A DNA stretch of 64,000 nucleotides from Planctomycetia bacterium (GTDB lineage: Bacteria; Planctomycetota; UBA8108; SXIK01): positions 93,514-157,513 of the forward strand of contig SXIK01000117.1 in assembly GCA_005772855.1 (NCBI GenBank), in the 5' to 3' direction. Shown piece by piece: positions 55,356 to 64,000 of the stretch. A program made the position numbers and the translations under genes. Numbering within the stretch: position 1 is the stretch's first letter; each line of letters begins with the position of its first letter. The notes under the pieces are model-generated. The model was not told the origin of the DNA. It made no database searches and worked only from the letters and a program-made list of their open reading frames with translations.

Positions 55356-56129
55356 ATGTACAGAAGTTACCGGCTGCGCCTCCTTGCCCTTTCCGCCCTG
55401 CTTTGCTCCTTGCCCTTTCTTCATCTGGGATCGCAGGACGTGGTCAAGAAAGCGAGGGTCCTCATTATCACGGGTAATGACGTGCCCGCCCACGACTGGC
55501 GCGCCACGACGCCAGTGACCCGTGCAATCCTGGAAGGTGCGGGACTCTTCGAGGTATTTGTGTCGGAGGAACCGTCCGTGCTCGAGACCTCGGCCCTTTC
55601 GAAGTACGACGTGGTCTTGCTCAACTACCGCAACCCAGCGGCCGAGAAGCTGAGCCATGCCGCCAGGGAGAACCTCATTTCGTTCGTCAAGAGCGGGAAG
55701 GGCCTCGTGGCGGTCCACTTTGCCATAAGCGCGTGGGGGGACTGGCCCGAGTTCCAGAAGCTTGTCGGGCGCACCTGGGTCGGCAAGAAGGAAGCAAAGG
55801 AAGGTCTGGCTTCTGGCCACGGGCCGCGCGGCGCCTTCAAGGTGACCTTGAAGGCGAAGGACCACCCGATTTTGAGGGGCCTCAGTGACTTTGAGACCGA
55901 TGATGAGCTGTACGCACGTCTGGCTGGGAATACGCCGATCGAGGTCCTTGCCACGGCGCATTCGGCTGACTTCTCGAAAAGTGATGAGCCCATGGCCTGG
56001 ACTCTTCGCTACGGCGAAGGTCGTGTCCATGTGAACGTCCTTGGCCACGACGCTCGCGCCCGTGAGAATCCTTCCTTCAAGAAGCTCCTCGTCCAGGGAT
56101 GTGCCTGGGCGGCGCGTATCGTCCAGTAA
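55356..56129 (+). CDS. Exported ThuA domain protein
   Basis: This 257-residue protein has a signal peptide (LALSALLCSLPFLHLGS) and a ThuA/trehalose-utilisation domain with a class-I-glutamine-amidotransferase-like fold. Visible features are VLIITGNDVPAHDWRATT at the start, DVVLLNYRNP, GKGLVAVHFAISAW and the late YGEGRVHVNVLGH. ThuA-like proteins are abundant in Planctomycetota and are linked to carbohydrate processing, but the reaction is not clearly established. A GAAAGGAAACC sequence precedes ATG 55356. It follows the HtrA operon after 64 bp and may be part of the same transcript. The interval 56130-56354 (225 bp) shows no gene. Confidence 0.85.
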   Translation: MYRSYRLRLLALSALLCSLPFLHLGSQDVVKKARVLIITGNDVPAHDWRATTPVTRAILEGAGLFEVFVSEEPSVLETSALSKYDVVLLNYRNPAAEKLSHAARENLISFVKSGKGLVAVHFAISAWGDWPEFQKLVGRTWVGKKEAKEGLASGHGPRGAFKVTLKAKDHPILRGLSDFETDDELYARLAGNTPIEVLATAHSADFSKSDEPMAWTLRYGEGRVHVNVLGHDARARENPSFKKLLVQGCAWAARIVQ

Positions 56130-56354
56130 TGTCGGCATGGTTAGCAGGCTGTTGGTGGGCGCTTGTGCCCTCAGCAATCCATGCATCGAAGCCACCGCGC
56201 AGCTCGACGAGGGCAAGATTCCAGTGAATCCGGAAGGCCGATGATTTCCGGAGTTGCTGAGAACTACCTATAACCTTGGGCCTCGCTTCCCCTGGGGGCC
56301 CGAGTTATCCTTCAGCGGGATTTGAGTCATTGAACTTGAACGGAGGATTGCCTG

Positions 56355-59300
56355 ATGTGCGGTATTTTTGGTTTCTTGTCTCACTCGCAGAACCGCGACG
56401 CAGGACATCGGGCCGCGCATCGGGACGAGTTCTTCAAGCTGATAGGGGACCTTGCAAGGTTTGCCTCTGACTCTTCACAATCACGGCTCGCGGAGATTTC
56501 AGAAGTCGCACGCGCCGAGGTTCTCAAGAAGCTCGACGCCGCGCAAAGCGCCTCGTTCGAATGGACAAGCTGCGAAGCGTTCCTGGATGCGCTCCTGTCA
56601 AGCGAGGTGGAAGGCAGGATCCGGCAGGCAGCCGCCGCCGCGAAGGATTTTACCGAGCGCCTGGAACGAATTGCCACTCAGGGGGGATTCACCCGGCAAG
56701 CCGACTGGGAATTCCTGAACCGCCTGATCGTGGGCAGCAAGGACATGGCCTGGCGGCTCGAGCGAGACGTTCTCGGCCAATTCGGACCCGTCCAGAGTCT
56801 TCTGGGGGGGCCTTGCGCTCATGGTAAGGAAACGGGCCGTCAGCCCCTGGCGCACGCGTTCACGCTCAACCTCATCTTGAATGGCATGAATCGGCTCGAG
56901 GTCCGTGGCCGCGACTCCCTGGGCCTGGTGGCCTACGTCCGCTTCCCGGGCTCGGTGGCGCTCGATAGTTTCCTCGACGGACCAGACAATGGCTTCACCT
57001 GGCGCCAGGAGCTTGAGCACCGATCGTGTCTCCCAGCCCTCACGCACGGGGCGGTCGTCCGGCCGCAGTCAAGCAACTCAACCCTCCTCGTCGTCTTCAA
57101 GGTGGCGAGCGAGATCGGCAAGATGGGTGATAACGCCGCCTTTCTTCGGCAAGCGATTGCAAGTGACGGCCTGTTCCAGGCAGCTGTACGCTTCAGCGGG
57201 GTCGAGCTTCAGTGCCTGGCCCACACACGTTGGGCCTCGAACGGCATCATCTCGCTTCCCAACTGTCATCCTGTCGACGGCGCCGTGCGCGACAACTCGA
57301 CCGGAGCCTACCGGGGGCAAGGCGAGGTGCTGGGGGTCTTGAACGGCGACGTGGACAATTACCAGGAGCTCCTCGATCGTTACGTACGAAAACAGGGGCT
57401 CGCCGTGGACGAGTCGATCACGACCGACGCGAAAATTGTTCCCGTGGTCATCGGCCACCACTATCGCCAGACAGGCGACCTCCTGGAAGCCTTTCGGCGA
57501 GCCTTCAATGAGTTCGAGGGGTCCATGGCGATCGGCGTGATGGCGGCAGATCGTCCGGGTGAGCTCTATTTTGGGCAAAAGGGAAGCGGGCAAGGTCTCT
57601 TTCTCGGCTTGAAGGAGAATGCGGTTGCGATCGCTTCCGAGATGTACGGCCTTGTTGAGTTCACTCCACGCTACGTGAAGGCCGAGGGAGAACGTGTGGA
57701 TGGAGGCGAGATCTTCCACCTGGTCGCCGGCGGGGATGGTGTCGACGTGGTCCTCCAGGATGAGCTGGGTGGACGACCGCTTCCACCCCAGCGGATCCGC
57801 ACGGCAGAAATCACAACCCGGGACATCAACCGAGGGGATAGGCCCCATTTTTTCCTGAAGGAAATCTCGGAGTCCGTTGAGAGCGTACGAAAAACCCTTC
57901 GCGGCAAGTTCGACTATTCCACGGGCAAGGTGCGATTCCTTCTCGGTTCCGACGTGCTGCCAGCTCGACTCGTCGAGTCATTACGCTCCGGTCAGGTACG
58001 GCGAGTGCTCGTGATTGGTCAGGGCACCGCATCCGTGGCCGGTGAAGGCATGGCGCAGCTACTTGATCGAGCCCTTCGCAAGGCCCAGCCTCGATTTCAA
58101 GTCCTGGCCTTGAAGGCCACGGAGCTTTCAGCGCACTACTTGCAGGAGGATATGTCGGACACGCTGATCGTCGCGGTCTCTCAGTCCGGAACGACGACCG
58201 ACACAAACCGCACGGTCGACATGGCCCAGGAGCGTGGAGCCTGGATCGTCAGCATTGTGAACCGCCGTAACTCTGACCTCGTCTACAAGTCGCACGGCGT
58301 TCTGTACACCTCGGACGGCCGCGACATTGAGATGTCCGTGGCTTCAACAAAGGCATTCTACGCGCAAAACGTCGCCGGCCAGCTCCTCTCACTGGCCCTG
58401 GCAAGCGAGCTGAACGTGCTGGGCAATGACGAACTCCTTGCCGAAGTGAAGAGTCTTGAATCCTTGCCCGCGGCCATGTCCCGCACGCTGGACCTTGCTC
58501 CCGAGGTTGCGAAGATGGCAGCGAAATTCGCGATGTCCCGGCGCCACTGGGCCATCGTCGGCACCGGGCCGGGCAAGATTGCCGCGAACGAGATCCGGAT
58601 CAAGCTGTCCGAGCTTTGCTACAAGTCCATCGCGGTCGATTTTCTCGAGGACAAGAAGCACATCGACCTTTCCTCGGAGCCGCTCATTCTTGTCTGCGCA
58701 AATGGTAGTCCGCCCGCGACCGTCTCCGACCTCGTGAAGGAGGTGGCGATTTTCAAGGCGCACAAATCCATTCCGCTCCTGATCACCGCTGAAGGCGAGA
58801 CGCGCTTTGATCCTTACGCAGCCAGCACCATCAAGGTGCCGCGATCGGGCGGGCTTGACTACCTGCTTGCCACGCTGGTGGGGCATCTCTTCGGATATTA
58901 CGCCGCCCATTGTTTTGACCACTACGCCGAGCGGCTGCGAGGCATTCGCGCCGGGGTGCTGAGCGCGGCAAGCTCGCAGGACGGATTGGATCTTGGGACG
59001 CTCGCGCCATCGTTGACGGAGAAAGTGAAGGAACTTGATCAACTCCTCGCATCGGGGGCCCTTGACAGTGGTCTCAACGCTGGGCCGGCCACTCGGCTAG
59101 GACGTACCTTTGAGGTGCTCCTGGGCTGGCTTTCCCCGGACGTCTACAGCCGCCACGCCGGTAGCCTCCTGGAGGGAGTGCTCACGAGTCTCTCGGACGC
59201 GATTCTGGAGCTGTCACGGCCGATCGACGCGATCAAGCACCAGGCGAAGACGGTCACGGTTGGAATCTCGCGTGGCGAAGGGCCAGCGGTAGAGGGTGCG

Positions 59301-59867
59301 CTGCTCACTGCTGTTCGGGGCTTCGGGCTTGATCCATTGCAGTTGGCCGAGTCGCACCGACGCTTCCTTGCCGCACTTGATCCGCTTGTGGCACAGGTGG
59401 GGGGAGTGTCCCTTTACCACCTGAATGGCCTCGACGCTCTCGGACGTCCGACCGAAGGCTCGACAATCCAGACAGTCCGGAGGACCGGCTGCGCGACCGG
59501 TATCCTTTCGCGCAGTGAGGAGCCCAAGAGCCTGGCTGGAACAAAATGGGGAGTTGTGAAGAGAGGGCAGATCTACCTTGGGTTCGGGAAGACAGACGGA
59601 CGCAAGATCTTGATTGTCCCCATTGTGGGGGATCGGACCGAGGGGCACCTCCTCCTCTATCACCTCGACCTCATACTTCGAGGCCGCCGCGACTTGCGAT
59701 TGAGAGCGCTTCGCGCCCACGAGGAGCTTCTCGAGAAGCTGCAGATTGCAATCACGGAGCGAAATCTCCCCTGGGACGAGGGCCTCATCGACCGAGTCGA
59801 TAACGACATACTCTTCTTCGAGAGCCCTGACGTCGTCGCCGAGGAGCTGCTGGAGCGGGCGAAATAA
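56355..59867 (+). CDS. Giant GlmS-like amidotransferase/isomerase
   Basis: This 1170-residue protein is about twice the length of glucosamine-6-phosphate synthase. It starts with MCGIFGF, placing the catalytic Cys2 of an Ntn-type glutamine amidotransferase. The next family motif, RLEVRGRDSLGL, only comes at about 180-191, after an insert of roughly 150 residues. HTRWASNG (290-297), NCHP and LNGDVDNYQEL follow. Two SIS sugar-phosphate domains follow (VAVSQSGTTTDTN and DIEMSVASTKAF; then HWAIVGTGPGKIAANEIRIK). A C-terminal extension of about 250 residues with no recognised fold is added. It probably makes a hexosamine phosphate from fructose-6-phosphate or a related keto sugar and glutamine. 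GGAGG lies upstream of the ATG. Confidence 0.83.
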   Translation: MCGIFGFLSHSQNRDAGHRAAHRDEFFKLIGDLARFASDSSQSRLAEISEVARAEVLKKLDAAQSASFEWTSCEAFLDALLSSEVEGRIRQAAAAAKDFTERLERIATQGGFTRQADWEFLNRLIVGSKDMAWRLERDVLGQFGPVQSLLGGPCAHGKETGRQPLAHAFTLNLILNGMNRLEVRGRDSLGLVAYVRFPGSVALDSFLDGPDNGFTWRQELEHRSCLPALTHGAVVRPQSSNSTLLVVFKVASEIGKMGDNAAFLRQAIASDGLFQAAVRFSGVELQCLAHTRWASNGIISLPNCHPVDGAVRDNSTGAYRGQGEVLGVLNGDVDNYQELLDRYVRKQGLAVDESITTDAKIVPVVIGHHYRQTGDLLEAFRRAFNEFEGSMAIGVMAADRPGELYFGQKGSGQGLFLGLKENAVAIASEMYGLVEFTPRYVKAEGERVDGGEIFHLVAGGDGVDVVLQDELGGRPLPPQRIRTAEITTRDINRGDRPHFFLKEISESVESVRKTLRGKFDYSTGKVRFLLGSDVLPARLVESLRSGQVRRVLVIGQGTASVAGEGMAQLLDRALRKAQPRFQVLALKATELSAHYLQEDMSDTLIVAVSQSGTTTDTNRTVDMAQERGAWIVSIVNRRNSDLVYKSHGVLYTSDGRDIEMSVASTKAFYAQNVAGQLLSLALASELNVLGNDELLAEVKSLESLPAAMSRTLDLAPEVAKMAAKFAMSRRHWAIVGTGPGKIAANEIRIKLSELCYKSIAVDFLEDKKHIDLSSEPLILVCANGSPPATVSDLVKEVAIFKAHKSIPLLITAEGETRFDPYAASTIKVPRSGGLDYLLATLVGHLFGYYAAHCFDHYAERLRGIRAGVLSAASSQDGLDLGTLAPSLTEKVKELDQLLASGALDSGLNAGPATRLGRTFEVLLGWLSPDVYSRHAGSLLEGVLTSLSDAILELSRPIDAIKHQAKTVTVGISRGEGPAVEGALLTAVRGFGLDPLQLAESHRRFLAALDPLVAQVGGVSLYHLNGLDALGRPTEGSTIQTVRRTGCATGILSRSEEPKSLAGTKWGVVKRGQIYLGFGKTDGRKILIVPIVGDRTEGHLLLYHLDLILRGRRDLRLRALRAHEELLEKLQIAITERNLPWDEGLIDRVDNDILFFESPDVVAEELLERAK

Positions 59868-59870
59868 CCA

Positions 59871-59890
59871 GGGGGCGATGGGCCCCCTTT
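59871..59890 (+). terminator. Short GC hairpin with T-run, probable terminator
   Basis: GGGGGC and GCCCCC flank a 5-base loop and are followed by TTT, 4 bp after the stop of the giant GlmS-like gene. The stem is short (6 bp) but the position and tail fit a terminator. Confidence 0.45.
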
Positions 59891-59914
59891 GCTGTGCCAG
59901 GTTTCCTGACCCGA

Positions 59915-61696
59915 CTAATGATTTCCCAGTAGCACGAGCTCCTCGTGCCAACCGAGTTTCGCGCCTGCCTTTTCGATCAGGTGGGCACCGAGCGACGGGA
60001 ACTGGGCCCGAAGGATCTCGAGCTCCGCCCTCGAAGTTATCGTGAAAGCAGCGCCGGGTTGCTTGAGGTGCTCCTGGAGTCTCATGAGCCCGGGGTCATC
60101 CGGCGTGCGGGTGCCTGCGTAGTCGAGGTGTAACAGCGCATGGTCTTCCCCAGCGTAGTAGGACACGGCGGAGCGCTTCCTGCCGTACATGGCAAGGGCA
60201 GCCCCGGGTGGCAACTGCGATGCTAGCTTCTCGACTGCTGTGCGCCCCGACAGAAAAGGATTGGCCGCTGCAAAAAAGAATGTGCCTGCGAACAGAAGAA
60301 AAGCGGCGGCGCAAGCGAGCTCGTAGGCAGATCGCGTCACCTCCTTCGCAAGGACAAGCTTGCGAACGCGTCCCGAGACCACGAAAAGGACACCGGAGGC
60401 CAAGACAGCAAGCCCAAGCGCCCAATTCATGCTGTTCCGGTCGGCAAGGAGGGTTTGAACACGTTCATCGGGCACCTTCTCCAGGTGGCCGCCGAAATAG
60501 GCGCCTGCCATGACGAGAACAAGGATGAGCGGCGTCTTGAGCAACGCCGGCAGCGCTCTCGAAACTCCTTGACGGAGCAGATCTTCCCAGACAGAGAAGG
60601 TCTCTCTCGTCTCGAAGAACGCCGCGGCAACTAACAGCGACAGGGGAGGCCAGATGACGAGCAGATAGCCCGGTTTCTTGGCGCTGATGGAGGTCAGGGC
60701 GAGCAGCATGAACAGCGCCCACACGAACGCGAAACGCTCCCCATGGCGCTTGAGGCGGTCCTTGCCGTGAAGCAATCCGGCGGGGAGGAAAAGAGTCCAC
60801 GGGAAAAAAGCCCACAGAAGTGTGACCAGGTAGAAGTAAGGCGGTCTCGCGTCGACGGGAGAGCTCATGATGCGAAAAAAGTGCCCGTTGAGAAGGTACT
60901 GTGTCCAGAACTGCAAACCCTCCTCGAACGCCACGGCGACGAACCAGGGCGCAGTGATGACAGTGAAGAGTCCGAGGCCTGGCAGGAAGCGAATTCGTTT
61001 GAAACCCTGCCGGACCGCAGTGAAGCCGCCCTCGATAAAGAGGAAAACGAGCAGGGAGCCGAAGACGAGCCCCGCGGCAAGGAGCCCGCTCTTCGAGAGG
61101 CAAGCTCCGGCGAGGCCCAGCCATCCAGGGATGGCCAGCCAGAACCGGTCCTTGCTTCGAGTCGCGAACGTGAAGGCTGTGATGGCGAGCTGCACGCACG
61201 CCGAGAAAATCAGGTCATCGTCCAGCCAGGCAGAACGGCAGAAAAAGTAAATCGTGGAGGCCTGGATCCAGAGCGCAAGAAAACCAATACGGCCGTCAAA
61301 TAGCCGCTTCCCGGCGACATAAGTGAGGCAGAGGCTTGCGACGGCCGCTAGCGTGATGGGGATTCGATAGGCGACCCGGGGATCCAGCCCTGTCAACTTG
61401 TGAAGGCCAGCCGGGAGCCAGTAGGCGAGCGGCGGCAGATCGAGGAAAACACCAGAGCACTGTGGCACGATCCAGTTGCCCGAGGCTTCCATCGTCCGAG
61501 AAACTTGTGCGAAGAGTGATTCGTCGGGCTCCCAGAAATCCCGTTTCCAGGAATTCGCGAAAAGGAGGCCACCCAGGCCAAGAACAAAAATCGCGACAGT
61601 CAGGGCTCGGGGCCCCACCGGGGGCAGGGTTGCCTGAGTCGGCGGTTTTGTCGGGGCTCGGGTCTCCGGGGGTTCACTCACGATCGGGGGCTGCAT
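59915..61696 (-). CDS. Membrane glycosyltransferase of the GT39/ArnT type
   Basis: This 593-residue membrane protein has about 11-12 hydrophobic helices. The N-terminal extracytoplasmic loop has the catalytic acidic pair of the PMT/ArnT group in DFWEPDESLFAQVSRTM, followed by LDLPPLAYWLPAGLHKL and the DDD in SAWLDDDLIFSAC. These enzymes move a sugar from a polyprenyl-phosphate carrier to protein or lipid A on the outer face of the membrane. The C-terminal part holds a soluble domain (about 500-590). The acceptor is unknown. It is convergent with the giant GlmS-like gene; the hexosamine made by that enzyme could feed a sugar donor, but this is speculative. Confidence 0.83.
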   Translation of the reverse strand: MQPPIVSEPPETRAPTKPPTQATLPPVGPRALTVAIFVLGLGGLLFANSWKRDFWEPDESLFAQVSRTMEASGNWIVPQCSGVFLDLPPLAYWLPAGLHKLTGLDPRVAYRIPITLAAVASLCLTYVAGKRLFDGRIGFLALWIQASTIYFFCRSAWLDDDLIFSACVQLAITAFTFATRSKDRFWLAIPGWLGLAGACLSKSGLLAAGLVFGSLLVFLFIEGGFTAVRQGFKRIRFLPGLGLFTVITAPWFVAVAFEEGLQFWTQYLLNGHFFRIMSSPVDARPPYFYLVTLLWAFFPWTLFLPAGLLHGKDRLKRHGERFAFVWALFMLLALTSISAKKPGYLLVIWPPLSLLVAAAFFETRETFSVWEDLLRQGVSRALPALLKTPLILVLVMAGAYFGGHLEKVPDERVQTLLADRNSMNWALGLAVLASGVLFVVSGRVRKLVLAKEVTRSAYELACAAAFLLFAGTFFFAAANPFLSGRTAVEKLASQLPPGAALAMYGRKRSAVSYYAGEDHALLHLDYAGTRTPDDPGLMRLQEHLKQPGAAFTITSRAELEILRAQFPSLGAHLIEKAGAKLGWHEELVLLGNH

Positions 61697-61735
61697 GCAG
61701 GAAGACGAAAGATGTAACCGAATTGTGCTACGGGC

Positions 61736-62236
61736 TCAATGCTGCTGGATTGGCCAACTGGCACGATCAAGGAAAGCAGTATTGACTGCACAGGTCGAAT
61801 AGACCTCGATTCGCTCCTCCGTCCCGGGCAGTGGCCTGCCCCCGGCGACGATCAGGATCCGGGAAGACTCGACGCCTCCTTCTCCTAGCCGGTCCCGTGT
61901 GCTGCATGCCAACTCGAACGCCCGGAGGGGATCTCGAGCATAGCCCACCAGCGCGATGCGGGCTTGATCACCCACCAGCCGTCGCTCCATGATGGGATCG
62001 AGCAACTCAACACCCGGCCTCTCTTGCCCCAGGCGGGTCCAGGCTGCCCCATCTCTTCCCGCGGCCTGGGGCGAGTCGAATGCCTCCGTACGCTTTCTGG
62101 AGGTGCCATGGCTGTAGATGCAGACAAAAAGGACGACGAGGAGGGACATCAGGTCAGCGTAGGTGGAGATCCAGGCGGGATTCTCCGCCGCTTTGCGCCC
62201 CGGGGAGGCCCTTCGTCGTCGGCTCCATCGGTTCAT
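61736..62236 (-). CDS. MotB-like protein 2 (membrane anchor, degenerate periplasmic domain)
   Basis: This 166-residue protein has a single N-terminal helix with the MotB plug signature (NPAWISTYADLMSLLVVLFV); the Asp in TYADL corresponds to the proton-channel Asp of MotB. The periplasmic part (about 50-166) resembles a shortened OmpA-like domain (ERIEVYSTC near the end) but lacks clear peptidoglycan-binding residues. The ATG at 62236 overlaps the stop of the preceding gene (ATGA), so it is translated with it. It belongs to a MotA/MotB-like/MotB-like operon without flagellar genes in view, so an energy-coupling or gliding-type role is as likely as a flagellar one. Confidence 0.75.
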   Translation of the reverse strand: MNRWSRRRRASPGRKAAENPAWISTYADLMSLLVVLFVCIYSHGTSRKRTEAFDSPQAAGRDGAAWTRLGQERPGVELLDPIMERRLVGDQARIALVGYARDPLRAFELACSTRDRLGEGGVESSRILIVAGGRPLPGTEERIEVYSTCAVNTAFLDRASWPIQQH

Positions 62237-62808
62237 GGCCACCCCTGGTCCACGGAGAAAACGTCGACCCGGTCCCGGGACCGATTTGCGTCTGCTGAGT
62301 CGATCGCGATCTCGTTACCAAGTCCACCGGATGCCGGAAAGAACCTGGGCCGTCCGTTGGTGTCCACGCAATCTTCGTCCAGCGCGCCGCAAAGAGCCTT
62401 GACCACCACCCTGGCACGCTCAAACGCGAGACGGTCAGCGTCGTCAAGGCTCTCTTCACCGGCTGCATTCATGGTAGGAGACGCGTAACCGGTGATGAGG
62501 AGAGGCTGTGGGACGCTCCAGAGACTCGGCGAGGCCTCATGAATCTCACGCGTCGCTTGCTGCGTCAGGTTGCCGCTTCCGCGCTCGAACGCAACGGTGA
62601 AGAGCAATCGCGCACCCGGCTCCAGCTGTCGGGCAGCGAGGTCGGGAAGAGGTCGTGCTCTGGGTGGGTCCCTCGGCGGCGGCTTCGAGAGAAGCCCTTC
62701 CATCGCGCAGAGGAAGATCATGAAGACGAGAAGGTGGGACATGAGATCGCCAAGGACGATCGCCCAGCGGTTGTGTTCCGGGGGCGTCTCGGGGCGCGGT
62801 CGTCTCAT
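62233..62808 (-). CDS. MotB-like protein 1 (OmpA-like domain)
   Basis: This 191-residue protein has one N-terminal helix (RWAIVLGDLMSHLLVFMIFL), again with an Asp (LGDLM) at the MotB channel position, followed by an OmpA-like domain (FERGSGNLTQQATREI, then LLITGYASPTMN and DRLAFERARVVVKAL). It starts 3 bp after the MotA-like stop and overlaps the second MotB-like gene by 4 bp. Together with the MotA-like protein it could form an ion-driven stator anchored to the cell wall. Having two different MotB-like partners for one MotA is unusual. Confidence 0.77.
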   Translation of the reverse strand: MRRPRPETPPEHNRWAIVLGDLMSHLLVFMIFLCAMEGLLSKPPPRDPPRARPLPDLAARQLEPGARLLFTVAFERGSGNLTQQATREIHEASPSLWSVPQPLLITGYASPTMNAAGEESLDDADRLAFERARVVVKALCGALDEDCVDTNGRPRFFPASGGLGNEIAIDSADANRSRDRVDVFSVDQGWP

Positions 62809-62811
62809 ACT

Positions 62812-63606
62812 TCAATTCCTCAAGGTCGGCGGCAAGAATACCCGTAGTTTTTGCGCCACCACGCGAGGATTGTCGCCGGACTGGATGGCGTGGAGGCCGG
62901 CGAGCACGATCTCCATGCGCAACGTCTCGGCTCGTGTCATCTCTGCCAGTCGATCGGCAAGGGGAAGAGCCACCGCATTCGCCAGCAACAGACCGTAAAA
63001 CGTGGTGATCAGTGCCAGGGCCATGCCGCGGAGTATGTGCACCTGGGCTCCGAGAGCATTGGCCGATTGCGCGTGCGCCTCCGGCGGCGCGAGCATGAGA
63101 ACGAGGCCGATGACCGTGCCCAACATTCCATAGGCCGGAGCGTACCTCGCGAATAGATCGAGAAACGCACGGCCAGACTCGTGGCGGGCCTCGAGCTGAG
63201 AGATCTCGCTCGAGAGCGTGCTTTCGATGGCCTCGAGGTCGGTTCCGTCGACGGCAAGCTGGAGGCCGCGTGCGAGGTAAGGATCCCTGATCTGCGGAAT
63301 CATCGGTTCGAGTGCCAGGACCCCATCTCGCCGGGCGGTTTCGCTCATCGCTACAAGGGCGTCCACGACGGCACGAAGTTCCTGCTTGCGCGGACGAAAT
63401 GCCACGGCCAGGATTTCTCCGGCCTGGAGAAATCTCTGAAAAGGCATACTCAGGATCGTGGAGCCCAGGCTACCCCCAAGGACGACCATGATGGAGCCCG
63501 GCTCAACAAAGTAAAGTAGTTGGCTCAGCTCCGTGACCTGTGTGATGATCCCAAGGAGTACCATCCCGAGGGTGAGGAGGAGGCCCAAAATCATAGCGAA
63601 ATCCAT
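62812..63606 (-). CDS. motA: MotA-like stator protein
   Basis: This 264-residue membrane protein of the MotA/TolQ/ExbB superfamily has four membrane helices. Two are at the N-terminus (MILGLLLTLGMVLLGIIT; SIMVVLGGSLGSTIL), with a cytoplasmic loop rich in charged residues (AFRPRKQELRAVVDALV, RRDGVLALEPMIPQIRDPYL). Two more follow (APAYGMLGTVIGLVLML and LITTFYGLLLANAVALPLAD). The overall order and RRDGVLALE match flagellar MotA rather than ExbB. It is the first gene of a three-gene operon with two MotB-like proteins. The region 63607-63878 upstream contains no gene and presumably holds the operon promoter. Confidence 0.85.
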   Translation of the reverse strand: MDFAMILGLLLTLGMVLLGIITQVTELSQLLYFVEPGSIMVVLGGSLGSTILSMPFQRFLQAGEILAVAFRPRKQELRAVVDALVAMSETARRDGVLALEPMIPQIRDPYLARGLQLAVDGTDLEAIESTLSSEISQLEARHESGRAFLDLFARYAPAYGMLGTVIGLVLMLAPPEAHAQSANALGAQVHILRGMALALITTFYGLLLANAVALPLADRLAEMTRAETLRMEIVLAGLHAIQSGDNPRVVAQKLRVFLPPTLRN

Positions 63607-63878
63607 GACCTCCCCATCTTCGGAAATGTTCCGAGACGGCGTTCACTCGAAGCACTACTCTCTTTAGGAAGCTCGATTCTCGAAATGGCCGATTTGACCG
63701 GTCTCTGCGGCCGTGCCGCCCTGGGATTGCGGAATTCTGGGTCGGGTGCAACCTGAGTGAATTCATGGGGCGGGGTGATAACACCGTGCCCTGCGAGTTA
63801 GCCCCGTTTCCCGTCGACAAGAGAGACATGAAGATTCACCATAAGCGTTTTCAGCTCCACCCTATAGGATCCACAACC

Positions 63879-64000
63879 ATGGCTTACCCCTTCCGCCTCT
63901 TGATAATACTTTTCACACCTTTCTTGGGACTTGCCTGCGCGCTGAAGCCCCTTGAGGCGGAAGGCCTTCCTCCGGAGGCGCCCAAGCCGGCGGTCAATCC
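63879..64000 (+). CDS. Start of a lipoprotein gene, cut by the window end
   Basis: The first 40 residues encode a lipoprotein-type signal (RLLIILFTPFLGLAC, with Cys20 as the lipidated residue) followed by a Pro/Glu-rich stretch. An AGGA sequence lies about 10 bp before ATG 63879. An in-frame ATG at 63828 would give a longer, less typical signal. The gene runs out of the window and its family cannot be told. Confidence 0.5.
   Translation, partial: MAYPFRLLIILFTPFLGLACALKPLEAEGLPPEAPKPAVN

Overview
The window is high-GC bacterial chromosome and most likely comes from a Planctomycetota or another PVC-type, probably uncultured, organism. Evidence for this is the adjacent pair of a planctomycete-cytochrome/DUF1549/DUF1553 protein and a DUF1501 protein, several serine/threonine kinases paired with ECF-type sigma factors, and large secreted proteins ending in the same dockerin-like tail. 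I saw no rRNA, tRNA, CRISPR array, phage or transposase gene.

Layout. 1-7.4 kb: a truncated gene end, a 121-bp structured repeat, an N-acyl-D-amino-acid deacylase and the DUF1553/DUF1501 pair. 7.5-11.2 kb (minus strand): a tandem DsbA-like secreted protein and a LemA/TPM/TPM membrane operon. 11.3-15.7 kb: a 2-keto-4-pentenoate hydratase-like gene divergent from a tightly coupled operon of a ketopantoate-reductase-like enzyme, an APH-fold kinase and an enolase paralogue with altered active-site positions. 15.7-21 kb: an outer-membrane-protein remnant, a Ser/Thr kinase and an ECF sigma factor, then a secreted protein and a HEAT-repeat membrane protein on the other strand. 21.2-27.2 kb (minus strand): an FAH-family enzyme and an NAD-linked formate dehydrogenase operon. 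Its catalytic subunit reads through an in-frame UGA as selenocysteine, with a visible SECIS hairpin, and its Fe-S/molybdopterin N-terminal domain is encoded as a separate gene two places downstream. 27.3-30.6 kb: a methyltransferase, a Tat-exported Gfo/Idh/MocA oxidoreductase and a class II aldolase. 30.7-36.8 kb (minus): a frameshifted SBBP-repeat secreted protein and a sodium:solute symporter. 37-41.3 kb: a kinase-PDZ-SUMF1 receptor divergent from a sigma-factor gene. 41.4-44.3 kb: a malonyl-CoA-synthetase-like ligase and an amidase. 44.4-50.7 kb: a secreted M4 metallopeptidase, an MsrB lipoprotein and an FG-GAP protein. 51-56 kb: a pseudouridine synthase, the second copy of the structured repeat, and an overlapping operon of three HtrA-like genes, two of them with destroyed catalytic triads. 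56.3-64 kb: a double-length GlmS-like protein, a GT39 transferase, a MotA plus two MotB-like operon, and a truncated lipoprotein start.

The best candidates for undescribed biology are: (i) the pseudoprotease/pseudoprotease/active-protease HtrA operon; (ii) the enolase/kinase/reductase cluster, which looks like a small pathway around a phosphorylated 2-hydroxy acid; (iii) the split selenocysteine formate dehydrogenase; (iv) the giant GlmS relative; and (v) the MotA with two different MotB-like partners. The two-copy structured repeat and the dockerin-like tail shared by three secreted proteins link distant parts of the window.
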